64,000 nucleotides of DNA from a virus. The DNA is taken from positions 1 through 64,000 of the IMG/VR virus record IMGVR_UViG_3300030685_000353, one strand, 5' to 3'. Position 1 is the first letter of the stretch, and every line of letters begins with the position of its first letter. Positions 33,621 through 42,630 of this stretch are shown piece by piece. The position numbers and the translations under genes are program-made. Under the pieces are notes generated by a model. That model did not search any database. It was not told the origin of the DNA and worked only from the letters and a program-made list of their open reading frames with translations.

Positions 33621-35879
33621 TTAGATTTTAGTTATTTCACAACTAGTACCTGAACAAGCCTGAGCTGCGAAATCATTAATATCTTTATATGCTGGTCTAT
33701 CTAAGATTTCATTGAAGTCTACAGCTTTCATCTGTCTATTAATAACTTCCCATTTGTGTAGCAAGTGTACATCTTTTAGACAGTTGACAGTTTTTCTGAT
33801 GTCTCCTTTGAAATAATTTTTAGCATAACGTTTTGCTCTATCTATCCAGTAACGTTTGAGAAGTACATCTTCTCTTGTACCTGAGATAGGGATCGATCTG
33901 TCTATTACACTATCACAAGCTGACCAAAGGTTTCCTTTAAAGTAATGCAAGCCATCTACAATCATTCCTGAAGCAAACATTGCACCTTTTCCGTAATCTT
34001 CTAAAATTTCTTGCATAGTAGAAACAGAAGTAAATGGAGCTTGGTGGAAATCTTTATCTCCAAATTTAGAAATAAATGATACTGCATTGAATACATCCTT
34101 ATTTTCCCAGATATAATCTATCACTTCATCTTTTTCTTCTTCACCAACAATAACTGTACAACTTACATTGTGACTTATATTAGGATATACAGAAAGTTCT
34201 CTGTCTGTTCCTTCATTTACCCAATTCTCTTGTACAAGTTTTATTTTTTCTAAGTGTTCGATAGCACCTAAATCTTTCTTATATAAGCCATCCTTTGGGT
34301 TTTCGATAGGTACAAATACTACATAGTCAGTCTTTGTTTCAGAGAATACAGAATCTTCCAATAAGAACTCCATATTCTGTTCAAGCCATTTTGCAGTATC
34401 TGTTTCTTTACTAAGTTGCATGATACGGAAATAACGTTCACTATGTTCAGGGTGTATACCTGAGGCTGTTCCTAAGATAACTGATGCATTACCAGAAGGT
34501 TTAACACAAGTGGTTCTTGCAGCTGGATTGATACCGATTAATTCCGCTACTTCTCTGTTGATAGATTTAACCAAGTTTGCTCCTTCTTTTAACAATGCTG
34601 CATTGAAAAGTTTAGGGTTATTCATCCAGCCAGTAATTGATACACCAAGTAATGCTTCTCTTTTGAAAATTTCCTCAGTTACTTTTCCTAGATATGGGAA
34701 ATTAGTCCAACCAGCTTGGAATGTACCTTGAATTGAAGCACTTTTACATGCCTTTAAGAATTTATCCTTAGTCGAACATGATTCAGCATTAATTTCTGTA
34801 AGATTACAACCTTGTATACCAAGAAGATTTTCATTGTCCGATATAAATTGTGCAATTTGTTCATATTGAATACTTTCAAAATCACCTTTCCAAAGCATTG
34901 GAATTTTTGAAATTTCAAAACAAGGATTGAACATGTCGAACCATGAGTTTGCAAATACGAATCCGATATCAGATCTACCATCATTCATCTTTACGATTTC
35001 TGCAAATCGTTCGTATGATGTTTTAGTACGAAGTAATATTACAGAGTTGTTACTTCTTGCTCTATGTGGATTGACACTAAACCAGTCACCTATTTTAGCA
35101 TTAATCATTTCGTCATCATAAGGATCGACAATTAGATTCATTGCTGATCTTCTTACTCCTCCTGACAATACTGCATTAGAAATATGACATAAAATGTCAA
35201 AACCTAAGATAGGACGTACTGTATCACCTTCAGTGTTTATCCATTTGTTAATAAGTTCTTCTATTCTGTTAATTGAACTTCTTAAACCTTGTGAACCTGG
35301 AGCTTTAAAACCACCACTAATGAAAGATCCTTTTTCACGGATAAGTGAATAATCAAACTTTATTTCATATCCAGCATATTCTGGAAACGGTTGTTTGTCT
35401 ACGAAGTAAGATGACATTAATACCCCTAATGAATCAGCCCAGCCTTCTATTGTATCGGGGATAACAAAGGTTTTTGTTCCCAATGTTCGTTTCTGTATCT
35501 TAGAAATATTTGCCACGAAAGGTTTTAGTACGCCTACTCCTACTCCACAACCCGATAGCATCAAATAGAAGATTTCCTGAAATGCTCTATTTCTTGCTAA
35601 ATAAGTAGATGTACAATTATACAAACGTGTATTGTGTTTGTTCAACTGTTCACCACGATATTGCAATGTTCGTTGTGATGCCAAGATAGATTTATCTTTC
35701 ATAGAAGCTAATGCTATGTCAGAATATGGTAGAATTTTATCGCCATACTTATCTATGTGTGATTGCATGATATTTTCACATGCTTCTTCCCAATTTTCAT
35801 ATCTATCCAATGACTCATTCCACTTGAAATAATCAGAGTATAGTTTTAAATCGGATAAGAATTTTTTTCCTTTTTGCAT
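33621..35879 (-). CDS. nrdJ: Class II (adenosylcobalamin-dependent) ribonucleoside reductase
   Basis: 752 residues, monomeric RTPR-like. The radical cysteine motif is N-P-C-F-E with C320, N318 and E322. The reducible pair is C89 (RLYNCTS) and C358 (QGCNLTEIN). The phosphate-binding TCVKPSGNASVILG lies near residue 458. The C-terminal re-reducing pair is C742/C747 (CSGTSCEITKI). No glycyl-radical motif, no NrdB-type partner and no zinc-rich NrdD C-terminus are present, so class II is the best fit. It makes deoxynucleotides for phage DNA without needing oxygen, but needs cobalamin. Divergently transcribed from the glycosyltransferase gene. Confidence 0.9.
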   Translation of the reverse strand: MQKGKKFLSDLKLYSDYFKWNESLDRYENWEEACENIMQSHIDKYGDKILPYSDIALASMKDKSILASQRTLQYRGEQLNKHNTRLYNCTSTYLARNRAFQEIFYLMLSGCGVGVGVLKPFVANISKIQKRTLGTKTFVIPDTIEGWADSLGVLMSSYFVDKQPFPEYAGYEIKFDYSLIREKGSFISGGFKAPGSQGLRSSINRIEELINKWINTEGDTVRPILGFDILCHISNAVLSGGVRRSAMNLIVDPYDDEMINAKIGDWFSVNPHRARSNNSVILLRTKTSYERFAEIVKMNDGRSDIGFVFANSWFDMFNPCFEISKIPMLWKGDFESIQYEQIAQFISDNENLLGIQGCNLTEINAESCSTKDKFLKACKSASIQGTFQAGWTNFPYLGKVTEEIFKREALLGVSITGWMNNPKLFNAALLKEGANLVKSINREVAELIGINPAARTTCVKPSGNASVILGTASGIHPEHSERYFRIMQLSKETDTAKWLEQNMEFLLEDSVFSETKTDYVVFVPIENPKDGLYKKDLGAIEHLEKIKLVQENWVNEGTDRELSVYPNISHNVSCTVIVGEEEKDEVIDYIWENKDVFNAVSFISKFGDKDFHQAPFTSVSTMQEILEDYGKGAMFASGMIVDGLHYFKGNLWSACDSVIDRSIPISGTREDVLLKRYWIDRAKRYAKNYFKGDIRKTVNCLKDVHLLHKWEVINRQMKAVDFNEILDRPAYKDINDFAAQACSGTSCEITKI

Positions 35880-36013
35880 ATATGTAATAAATTTTGTAAA
35901 TCTGTAATGGTTTTAGTGTATAATCATTAAGGTTCTTGCTGCTCATGGTACGCATAAATAAGTATGAACTTTTTTATCAGTCTACTATAAATAGATAGTT
36001 AAAAGTATATAAT

Positions 36014-36649
36014 ATGGAACATTATCGTATGACAGTTGTAATGCCGTGTTTTGGTAGACCAGCTAGAACGAGAAGAATGATAAATTGTATTTTATCTCAG
36101 ACAGCAGAACATTGTGAGATTTATGTGGTAGGAGATGGGTGTCCACATTTTCAGACTATTATAGATTCAGGTGAAGCAGAATTCTATAAAGAAGTAGCAA
36201 AGAAGCGAAATAATACTCTGCATATATTCAACAACGATAAGAATGTCGGCGGATATGGAACTTCTATAATACAGTCTGCATTAGTGAATGCAAAAGGTAG
36301 ATATTTTATGATTCTGGGTAATGATGATATAATATTACCTAATCATTTTGAACATTACTTGAATGAGATAGAAAATAGTAAGTATGAATTAGTGTATTTT
36401 AATACATATATGAAGCCCACAGACTCTATAAGAAGTACAAAATTCGAAATAAATCACATAGGTCATTCAGAGATCATATTTAAAGTAGATATAGGTAGAA
36501 AAATAACGTATGATGTTTCATATGGACATGATTGGCGGTTTATCCACGATATCTCTAAACATACTAATAGAATTAAAAAAGCTGCATCTATAGATTACAC
36601 ATATATAGTCATGCATATACCAGGCCATAAAGAAGAAATTATTGATTAA
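36014..36649 (+). CDS. Family 2-type glycosyltransferase
   Basis: 211 residues on the plus strand. GT-A fold: [20 protein letters not shown] at the N-terminus, [20 protein letters not shown] near residue 78, then [20 protein letters not shown] with the NDD (D-x-D equivalent) near residue 105. It transfers a sugar from a nucleotide-sugar; the target may be the fibre encoded immediately downstream, a surface glycan or DNA. Upstream bases contain CTATAAATAG and GTATATAATATGG but no TAnnTTTG. One of three plus-strand genes in the window. Confidence 0.8.
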   Translation: MEHYRMTVVMPCFGRPARTRRMINCILSQTAEHCEIYVVGDGCPHFQTIIDSGEAEFYKEVAKKRNNTLHIFNNDKNVGGYGTSIIQSALVNAKGRYFMILGNDDIILPNHFEHYLNEIENSKYELVYFNTYMKPTDSIRSTKFEINHIGHSEIIFKVDIGRKITYDVSYGHDWRFIHDISKHTNRIKKAASIDYTYIVMHIPGHKEEIID

Positions 36650-36650
36650 C

Positions 36651-37946
36651 ATGAATGAATTGAAAACTTACTCACTACGAATAATTGATCCAGTATCGAA
36701 AGATTATATTGTAACTAAGAAACTGAAAGCTGTAAATGAAACATTGTCAGGAGATTTAGATGTTTCTTTTGATGCAAAAAATGCCATCATAGATAAAGGG
36801 AAAGCTAAGTTTTTCTTAGATCAGGAAGAATTAGAGTTACCCCTTGAAACTTTTCTCTGGTTGCCATTGGGTGAAAAGATAGACATCAAAGAAGCTACAA
36901 TAGAACTCAGACATTTGGATATGAAATATCCAGACACTTTCGAATATAAGCTTTTGGTAGCTACACCGAAAATGATAAAGACTAATCAGACTTATAATGT
37001 AAGTGTGACAGCTCATTTTGTAGTATATTTTGGTTCAAACTATTATTTCTACGATAATAAAGGAGTACTGTTATACACTGCACCTTTTGCATACATAGAA
37101 TTCCTGCCTTGGGGTAGTATGATATCTAATCTACGTATTTGGAATCCTTTTACAGGTCTCTTTTCTGACGAATCTCTCTATAAGAAACATAACATTTTAG
37201 GTGCTAATGGAACATCTGGAACTTCAGGCATCAGTGGTACATCAGGATCTAGTGGAACATCAGGTGAATCAGGAACCAGTGGAACTTCGGGTTCTTCTGG
37301 TGAAACAGGAACTAGTGGAACATCAGGTGAATCAGGAACCAGTGGAACTTCAGGCATTTCAGGAACTAGTGGAATTGATGGAGTAAATGGTGAAGATGGT
37401 GTACCAGGAGTAGATGGAATAGTATATGTATGGGAAGGATCATGGGAAAATGAAAGACATTATGCTGCATATTCAGTAGTACGTTATAAAAATGCTATAT
37501 GGGTAGCTATATCTGACAATTCAGACGAAGAACCCGATAAATCTCCAGACTCATGGGATATAATGATGGGTATGGGTGGTGATTCTATGATTTCTACCCT
37601 CAAGTTCACTTTGACTTCAAAAGAATTTTCACACTTAAAAACTATACCACTGTCACTAATCAAAGTTGATGAAAATGCTGCAATAGAAATTATATCTTCA
37701 GTTATTATATCCTCTACTCCTAAGATACACAATAATTTCGATATTGCACTATGTGTAGGAAATGATATAATAGGTGGATTTGAAGATGTTCTAAACAATG
37801 ATAAGACAGTTAATAAATGTGCTTTCTTCGATAACTCTTCTTATTTGATAGGCAAACCTGTAATGTTACGATCTACCACAGATATTCCTGAAATAGAAGA
37901 TGCAAAACTGATACTATCGATATCGTTCAGATACATTTACATTTAA
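36651..37946 (+). CDS. Collagen-like tail fibre / adhesin
   Basis: 431 residues from the ATG at 36651 (a TTG at 36642 is also in frame). Residues ~1-185 form an attachment/beta domain with similarity to receptor-binding or BppU-type N-termini by style only. Residues ~187-255 are pure Gly-X-X collagen-like repeats ([20 protein letters not shown]). The distal part has [20 protein letters not shown] followed by KNAIWVAI (a carbohydrate-binding 5/12-like WxxxxxY pattern) and a beta-rich tip. It is likely a host-binding fibre. It begins directly after the glycosyltransferase, which may modify its Ser/Thr-rich shaft. Confidence 0.75.
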   Translation: MNELKTYSLRIIDPVSKDYIVTKKLKAVNETLSGDLDVSFDAKNAIIDKGKAKFFLDQEELELPLETFLWLPLGEKIDIKEATIELRHLDMKYPDTFEYKLLVATPKMIKTNQTYNVSVTAHFVVYFGSNYYFYDNKGVLLYTAPFAYIEFLPWGSMISNLRIWNPFTGLFSDESLYKKHNILGANGTSGTSGISGTSGSSGTSGESGTSGTSGSSGETGTSGTSGESGTSGTSGISGTSGIDGVNGEDGVPGVDGIVYVWEGSWENERHYAAYSVVRYKNAIWVAISDNSDEEPDKSPDSWDIMMGMGGDSMISTLKFTLTSKEFSHLKTIPLSLIKVDENAAIEIISSVIISSTPKIHNNFDIALCVGNDIIGGFEDVLNNDKTVNKCAFFDNSSYLIGKPVMLRSTTDIPEIEDAKLILSISFRYIYI

Positions 37947-37952
37947 ACACAT

Positions 37953-37984
37953 AAAAGAGGAGAATCAAAGTTCTCCTCTTTTTT
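37953..37984. terminator. Bidirectional terminator between convergent genes
   Basis: AAAAGAGGAGAA-tcaaag-TTCTCCTCTTTT flanked by A and T tracts. It serves the plus-strand fibre gene and the minus-strand gene ending at 37983. Confidence 0.9.
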
Positions 37985-38222
37985 AGTTTAATTTATTACT
38001 TATGCCGAGCTCTTTCCTAACTTCTTCAACTTCTTCTATAGTAAGAACATATTCAAGTTCTTGTATACGTCCTCTGAACTCTGTCAGTATATCTACATAT
38101 TCAGTTATTTTAGCATGATCAGTATAAAATCTCAGATTACATACAAATGTTTTTTCTGTTTGTGTCCTAGCATTATACATGTCACGTAATCTAGAAATTA
38201 ACTTTCCTCTTACATCGTTCAT
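37983..38222 (-). CDS. Small hypothetical helical protein
   Basis: 79 residues: helical, ending VEEVRKELGISNKLN. Starts with a 4-base overlap to the upstream gene. No family recognised. Confidence 0.5.
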   Translation of the reverse strand: MNDVRGKLISRLRDMYNARTQTEKTFVCNLRFYTDHAKITEYVDILTEFRGRIQELEYVLTIEEVEEVRKELGISNKLN

Positions 38223-38917
38223 AAATAAAATTCTATATCAGCGGTAGTTTTTTCAGTACCTTGTAAATTTAACGTTAGTGGCACATCAATTATTTTAGCT
38301 GGGCCTTGTTTAAATCTACGAGGTTCAGCAGTAACATAGCTTTCAATGTTGCGAAATCCAAAGTTTGTGATAACGGAGAAATTAGAAAGACTACTAGCAG
38401 CTGAAAATTCAGAATTTAATCTATACGGCAATGCAAGATAACCTTGAACCGTGTGAAATTCCAAAACTTTTTCTTGATATTCAAATCCATACTTATTTGT
38501 AGAATGTTTCACGGCAGTAACACTATAGTTGATATTCACTTTACCATAATATACATACGGTCTATTTTGCAACAAATAAACATGTCCTACTGTCAAATGT
38601 TTTTTCGTTATTATGCCAGTACCGGATTTCTTTACAGTAGCAAAACGTTTAGCTACAACTTTGCTGAATACACATAGAGATTCATCTTTGATAACGATAT
38701 CTTCGAAACATTCTTTATATTGTACTGGAGTCATAGATGTTAGAGTAACAGCTAATTCACCAGACTTTGAATATTTCCATCTACCTCCAAGTGCTTTAAC
38801 TTGATCGGGATCAGATAATAGAGTCAAAAAATCTTCTTTATCGTATGCAGTAATAGCTGTACGAACACTCGTTCTCGATCCTCTTGATGTATGCAAAAAG
38901 ATAAATTTACTTGACAT
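38219..38917 (-). CDS. Hypothetical protein
   Basis: 232 residues, beta-rich with YVYYGKVNINYSVTAVKHST and a C-terminal VPLTLNLQGTEKTTADIEFY. Nothing recognised. Coupled to neighbours by short overlaps on both sides. Confidence 0.5.
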   Translation of the reverse strand: MSSKFIFLHTSRGSRTSVRTAITAYDKEDFLTLLSDPDQVKALGGRWKYSKSGELAVTLTSMTPVQYKECFEDIVIKDESLCVFSKVVAKRFATVKKSGTGIITKKHLTVGHVYLLQNRPYVYYGKVNINYSVTAVKHSTNKYGFEYQEKVLEFHTVQGYLALPYRLNSEFSAASSLSNFSVITNFGFRNIESYVTAEPRRFKQGPAKIIDVPLTLNLQGTEKTTADIEFYL

Positions 38918-39368
38918 CTTTTTCTTTTTTATTTCCGGCGTTAAATAGCATTACGAATAAGTTCTCTATTTTACCATAGATGAATTCATATGCATCCATG
39001 AATAATTTGCCAAATACCCAATTTAAACATGATACTGGCCATAAAAACCACCATCTGAATACTGCAAATCTAAGATCGAAATCACTCTTTTCAGTAGTGC
39101 TTAATTCTTTTCCTTTAAAATAAGTACGGATTAATGAAAAGATGAAACCGATTAGGACGTATCCGATAATATTTTTCCATGTAAATACATGCAATACCGG
39201 TAAATTTCCCCATAAGTAATTCACTGCAAGAAAGACAAGTGTTACTGCAAATGCAGATGATCCACTGTCAGACAAATCTGAAACGAAAAGGAGAATAATA
39301 AAGATTAACAATGACAATGCGAGAATCCACGAACTGCCAAATAAAGTAAAACCTAGAAGTAAACTCAT
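38907..39368 (-). CDS. Membrane protein
   Basis: 153 residues with hydrophobic segments at ~1-30 (LLLGFTLFGSSWILALSLLI FIILLFV), ~36-53, ~60-80 (IIGYVLIGFIFSLI) and ~105-125 (WWFLWPVSCLNWVFGKLFMD). Charged C-terminus KKEKDVK. No family recognised. Overlaps the downstream gene by 11 bases. Confidence 0.55.
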   Translation of the reverse strand: MSLLLGFTLFGSSWILALSLLIFIILLFVSDLSDSGSSAFAVTLVFLAVNYLWGNLPVLHVFTWKNIIGYVLIGFIFSLIRTYFKGKELSTTEKSDFDLRFAVFRWWFLWPVSCLNWVFGKLFMDAYEFIYGKIENLFVMLFNAGNKKEKDVK

Positions 39369-39411
39369 ATTTTTTTATTTTAATGATTAGATAAAATATA
39401 ACAAATGCATG

Positions 39412-39852
39412 CTACAATAGAAAATTATCGGCACACCATAGAATATCAGACTTTGGATAATCATGCACGCTTTTAAATCTAAGAAATATTAATTCGTCCG
39501 AAACGATATCGCCATTTGTACCTACATAATATTTAGCACCTTTAGGTATACGCCAAACAGTATTCGAAAATCCAGTGCTTTCACGTTTAGCATGTAGTCC
39601 ATTTTCTATGTCCCATCTGAAGTGTTTATAAAACCAACCTAATTCTACAAAATGTTGGGAAGTTTTACGTTTCTTGAATGTTGCTGTTTCTCTCAAAGAA
39701 TACCAATGATTCTCAAAGAAATGTCCGTATAATGCAATTTTCTCATTTTTAGTTTCAGTAGCTTTTTCTACTAATACTACAGAACATTTTTTATAGACTT
39801 CTATGTCTTTCTTAGCAGTTTTGGCAAAGTAATGGGTAGTTTGTAGGCACAT
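39412..39852 (-). CDS. MCLxT-family protein (paralog 1)
   Basis: 146 residues. It begins MCLQTTHYFAKTAKKDIEVY KKC and shares with the proteins at 40644 and 41176 a common plan: start MCL-x-T, then D-I-x-V-Y-K-x-C, a central NGLHAKRE-type motif, and W-R-I-P-K-G-A-K-Y-Y-V-G near the C-terminus. I recognise this start from uncharacterised proteins of Bacteroidota phages. The function is unknown. Ends with a TAG, so TAG acts as an ordinary stop here. Confidence 0.6.
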   Translation of the reverse strand: MCLQTTHYFAKTAKKDIEVYKKCSVVLVEKATETKNEKIALYGHFFENHWYSLRETATFKKRKTSQHFVELGWFYKHFRWDIENGLHAKRESTGFSNTVWRIPKGAKYYVGTNGDIVSDELIFLRFKSVHDYPKSDILWCADNFLL

Positions 39853-39853
39853 A

Positions 39854-40651
39854 TTATAAAATGTTTTCTTGTTCTTGTTCTTGTTCTATTTTATCACAAT
39901 TTGGATTAAACTGTGCAACTTCTTTAAGTTCTACAATTTTTTCTTTTATCGTAGTACTAATCTTTTTTGGCTTTAATTTAGATTCTTCTATTATCATCGG
40001 TTCTATGACATATTTCCAGTCTGATATACTACGATACAGATAACAACCTACAGACATTTTTCTATTTCTGTCTTTGTCGATATTAAAGTATGAGCTGCTA
40101 CTAGATGAAAAATGATACTGATGTTCAGTTGAAAATACAGGATATGGTCCAATCCGATGAGAAGCATGTACGAAATCATCATTTGACCATAGAGGAAATA
40201 ATGTAGCTAACTTCTGTGTCCAATCTCGTTCACTAGCATATCTATAGCCAAATTGATCCATGATAAATTTTATTTCAGCTGGTTCAATATGAATGCTATC
40301 CATAGTAAATTCTTTTATGAAAATATCGAATAATTCAGCTTTAATATCATCTCTACTATCGTTCAATTTGATAATTGAAGAATACGCATCATTATATGCA
40401 TCAACTAAATCTCTGAAGTTTATGAATTCTACGTAAGCTTCATGTCTAACTGCATTTCTCCTTCTTGTGGCTTTACTAGAAGGATTATTTGATGCAAACT
40501 GAATGTATGCATCATACATGACCAAGTATTTAACCGCTTTTGTACGTTGTGAATCAATATCAGTTAGTTTATCGTACAATTTTACTAACATCTGTATCTG
40601 CTTTTCAGATATATCGGAATATTTCTTTATGAATTTTGTATAACTACTCAT
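39854..40651 (-). CDS. Hypothetical protein between two MCLxT paralogs
   Basis: 265 residues, mainly helical in the first half (YTKFIKKYSDISEKQIQMLV), then a region with HASHRIGPYPVFSTEHQYHF and a C-terminal low-complexity NCDKIEQEQEQENIL. Not recognised. It overlaps paralog 2 by 8 bases and precedes paralog 1 by 1 base. Confidence 0.5.
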   Translation of the reverse strand: MSSYTKFIKKYSDISEKQIQMLVKLYDKLTDIDSQRTKAVKYLVMYDAYIQFASNNPSSKATRRRNAVRHEAYVEFINFRDLVDAYNDAYSSIIKLNDSRDDIKAELFDIFIKEFTMDSIHIEPAEIKFIMDQFGYRYASERDWTQKLATLFPLWSNDDFVHASHRIGPYPVFSTEHQYHFSSSSSSYFNIDKDRNRKMSVGCYLYRSISDWKYVIEPMIIEESKLKPKKISTTIKEKIVELKEVAQFNPNCDKIEQEQEQENIL

Positions 40652-41174
40652 CTCTCCACTTTATTAGCTTCTCCATTTTTTCTGTCTTCGTTTTCATCGG
40701 TCCATAAAAACTTTCAAATATCATCTTTTCTGCTACAATATCATTCTGTGTACCCAAATAGTATTTTGTACCTTTTGGTATTATCCAAATAGTATTTATT
40801 GATCCCCTTAATTTAGTGGAAACTCTAGCATGAAGACCATCATCTATCATCCAAAAGAACCCATCCAATTTAAAAGTTTTCTTAAACGTTGCAGTTTCTT
40901 CTTTACTATACAAGTAAGAAGATTGAAAAGAACCTCGTAATTGAATAGCACAATATTCTTCTTTTCGTGAATTGTATTCATCATGACGATAGATAGTAGT
41001 ATCTACAGTATTGTAAAATTCATTACGATAATATCCTAAACTGTTTGATCCAAGAAAATATTTTTTCTTTTCAAGCGTAGATTGATTGAAAACACCCATA
41101 ATTCTGCAATGCTTATATACTAAAATATCTTGCTTGGCAGTTTTTGGGAAAAAGTGTGTAGTTTTTAAGCACAT
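40644..41174 (-). CDS. MCLxT-family protein (paralog 2)
   Basis: 176 residues, starting MCLKTTHFFPKTAKQDILVY KHC. Shares DGLHARVST, then TIWIIPKGTKYYLGTQNDIV with paralogs 1 and 3. It carries a longer, Tyr-rich central insertion. Function unknown. Confidence 0.6.
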   Translation of the reverse strand: MCLKTTHFFPKTAKQDILVYKHCRIMGVFNQSTLEKKKYFLGSNSLGYYRNEFYNTVDTTIYRHDEYNSRKEEYCAIQLRGSFQSSYLYSKEETATFKKTFKLDGFFWMIDDGLHARVSTKLRGSINTIWIIPKGTKYYLGTQNDIVAEKMIFESFYGPMKTKTEKMEKLIKWRDE

Positions 41175-41175
41175 A

Positions 41176-41682
41176 TTAACATTCAGTTAAAGTTGTTGTA
41201 TTATCTTTCCATTGTATGATGAAGTGTTTTTCATGTGACCATTTGCCCCAATATCCATGGTGATCAGGATCTAAGATGTATAGATATTCTCCTGCTTCAC
41301 CATTTAGATTACTATGATTATAAGGTAGTAGTCTTGAAAAGTTCAATCTGGTAGATACTATCTCAGACTCAGACTTATAGTAACATGAACCTCTTGGTAT
41401 AATCCATTCAGTATTGTTACGAAACTTGTTGTTTATATTAGCATGCAATCCTTCTTCGATATTAGCACGATAATTAAATAATGAATTTTGAACAACTTTC
41501 ACTCCTAATCCGGAACGTTCTTTTTTATTGTATACATGTCCTCTTCTCACAGCAGCTTTCAATTCTATCACTGTGGGATTGAATTCATCACCTTCATACT
41601 TAAGATAGATTTCACAATTTTTGTACACTACGATATCTTTCCATGCAAATCGTGGAATAATTTGAGAGGTTCTTAAACACAT
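41176..41682 (-). CDS. MCLxT-family protein (paralog 3)
   Basis: 168 residues, starting MCLRTSQIIPRFAWKDIVVY KNC. Shares EEGLHANINN and TEWIIPRGSCYYKSESEIVS with the other two. The C-terminus differs (YILDPDHHGYWGKW). Function unknown. First of the three in transcription order. Confidence 0.6.
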   Translation of the reverse strand: MCLRTSQIIPRFAWKDIVVYKNCEIYLKYEGDEFNPTVIELKAAVRRGHVYNKKERSGLGVKVVQNSLFNYRANIEEGLHANINNKFRNNTEWIIPRGSCYYKSESEIVSTRLNFSRLLPYNHSNLNGEAGEYLYILDPDHHGYWGKWSHEKHFIIQWKDNTTTLTEC

Positions 41683-41691
41683 ACTATTATG

Positions 41692-41883
41692 CTAATTTAA
41701 TTTTGGATTTAAAAGAATAAATGATTGTACTGCTATAGTAGTCATAGAAACTGTTTTTTCAACTTCTGGACCACCTGGAAAACTATATTCTTTAACCATC
41801 TTAGAAATGAATGACATGTTCGATACTGCTTCACAGGGTGTTAAAGAATTCCACCAAGCTGTAATTTCTTTAGTTAATTTCAT
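41692..41883 (-). CDS. Small hypothetical protein
   Basis: 63 residues (MKLTKEITAWWNSLTPCEAV). Ends in TAG. It overlaps the upstream gene by 4 bases. The mix of WW and SLTP motifs suggests a compact helical protein. Function unknown. Confidence 0.5.
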   Translation of the reverse strand: MKLTKEITAWWNSLTPCEAVSNMSFISKMVKEYSFPGGPEVEKTVSMTTIAVQSFILLNPKLN

Positions 41884-42074
41884 AATTTTCTTTTTCGTAT
41901 TTCACGTTCTAAACATCTTCTTTGAATATGTTGAGGTCCTTTACTAATAGTCCAATCATACATATAGTACAAAACTTTTAATTCACTATCAGTTAAATCT
42001 CTTGCTTCTTTTACTATTCTTCTAGCAGAAGTTCCCCACCACCAATTAAAATATTTTGTAGTATCTCTTACCAT
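41880..42074 (-). CDS. Small hypothetical protein
   Basis: 64 residues from the ATG at 42074 (MVRDTTKYFNWWWGTSARRI), two bases after the upstream TAG. The frame extends to 42122 inside the previous gene, but that part is not preferred. Highly basic C-terminus (RRCLEREIRKRKL). Function unknown. Confidence 0.5.
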   Translation of the reverse strand: MVRDTTKYFNWWWGTSARRIVKEARDLTDSELKVLYYMYDWTISKGPQHIQRRCLEREIRKRKL

Positions 42075-42076
42075 AT

Positions 42077-42322
42077 CTAAAAGTTTGAATTTAAAAAATC
42101 TTTCCAAGAAACCCAACCACAATCTTTATATGTTTTGTTAGGCCTTAGTGGTAGAAAACCTACTGCCCAACCTTGCATTTTTTTCACAAATTGGGCTTTT
42201 GTCTTTATATTGGGATAATGGGTTGCCATATGAGCTTTTGACTCTTCGTATGTCCAATAGTTCATAAAATGATATTCAAGAGGATTATTATACAGATGAT
42301 CAAGATGGAAATCAGTGACCAT
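42077..42322 (-). CDS. Small protein with WxSWxDFL motif
   Basis: 81 residues: EESKAHMATHYPNIKTKAQF ... NKTYKDCGWVSWKDFLNSNF. The segment P-x-K-x-Y-K-D-x-G-W-x-S-W-x-D-F-L matches the short repeat found in 'phage-integrase repeat unit' type proteins, here as a single copy with the preceding helical half. The function is unknown; such repeats may bind DNA. Ends in TAG. Confidence 0.6.
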   Translation of the reverse strand: MVTDFHLDHLYNNPLEYHFMNYWTYEESKAHMATHYPNIKTKAQFVKKMQGWAVGFLPLRPNKTYKDCGWVSWKDFLNSNF

Positions 42323-42346
42323 TTCAAGCTATATTTGAGTATTTTT

Positions 42347-42610
42347 CTACTGTACATCTACAATACAATCATTATTTTCGATATGTCTATGTACTTTATC
42401 CGGATTTATGTATACGTGTGGAAGATTAACAGGTTCAGACAATCTCCAACATCTATTAATTTTTTCACCAACAACTATTGTATTGTTAGGAGAAATAAAT
42501 GCTATTCTTCCTCCCGGTGCATTATCTAGTACCGCAAAAACTTCGAATTTAACTATCTGTTCTCCGAAATCAGTTTTTACTGCAATCGTTATCTTATCTC
42601 CTTTATTCAT
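42347..42610 (-). CDS. Small hypothetical protein
   Basis: 87 residues; beta-rich start (MNKGDKITIAVKTDFGEQIV) consistent with a small barrel. Nothing recognised. Confidence 0.5.
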   Translation of the reverse strand: MNKGDKITIAVKTDFGEQIVKFEVFAVLDNAPGGRIAFISPNNTIVVGEKINRCWRLSEPVNLPHVYINPDKVHRHIENNDCIVDVQ

Positions 42611-42630
42611 AATAACATATTTTGTGAAAA

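Noticed and set aside
37201-37386. Frame of 61 codons inside the collagen-like repeat (VELQ repeats), and the DNA tandem repeat itself as a non-coding repeat
   Set aside because: The repetitive DNA is fully explained by the GTSG collagen-like codons of the fibre gene.
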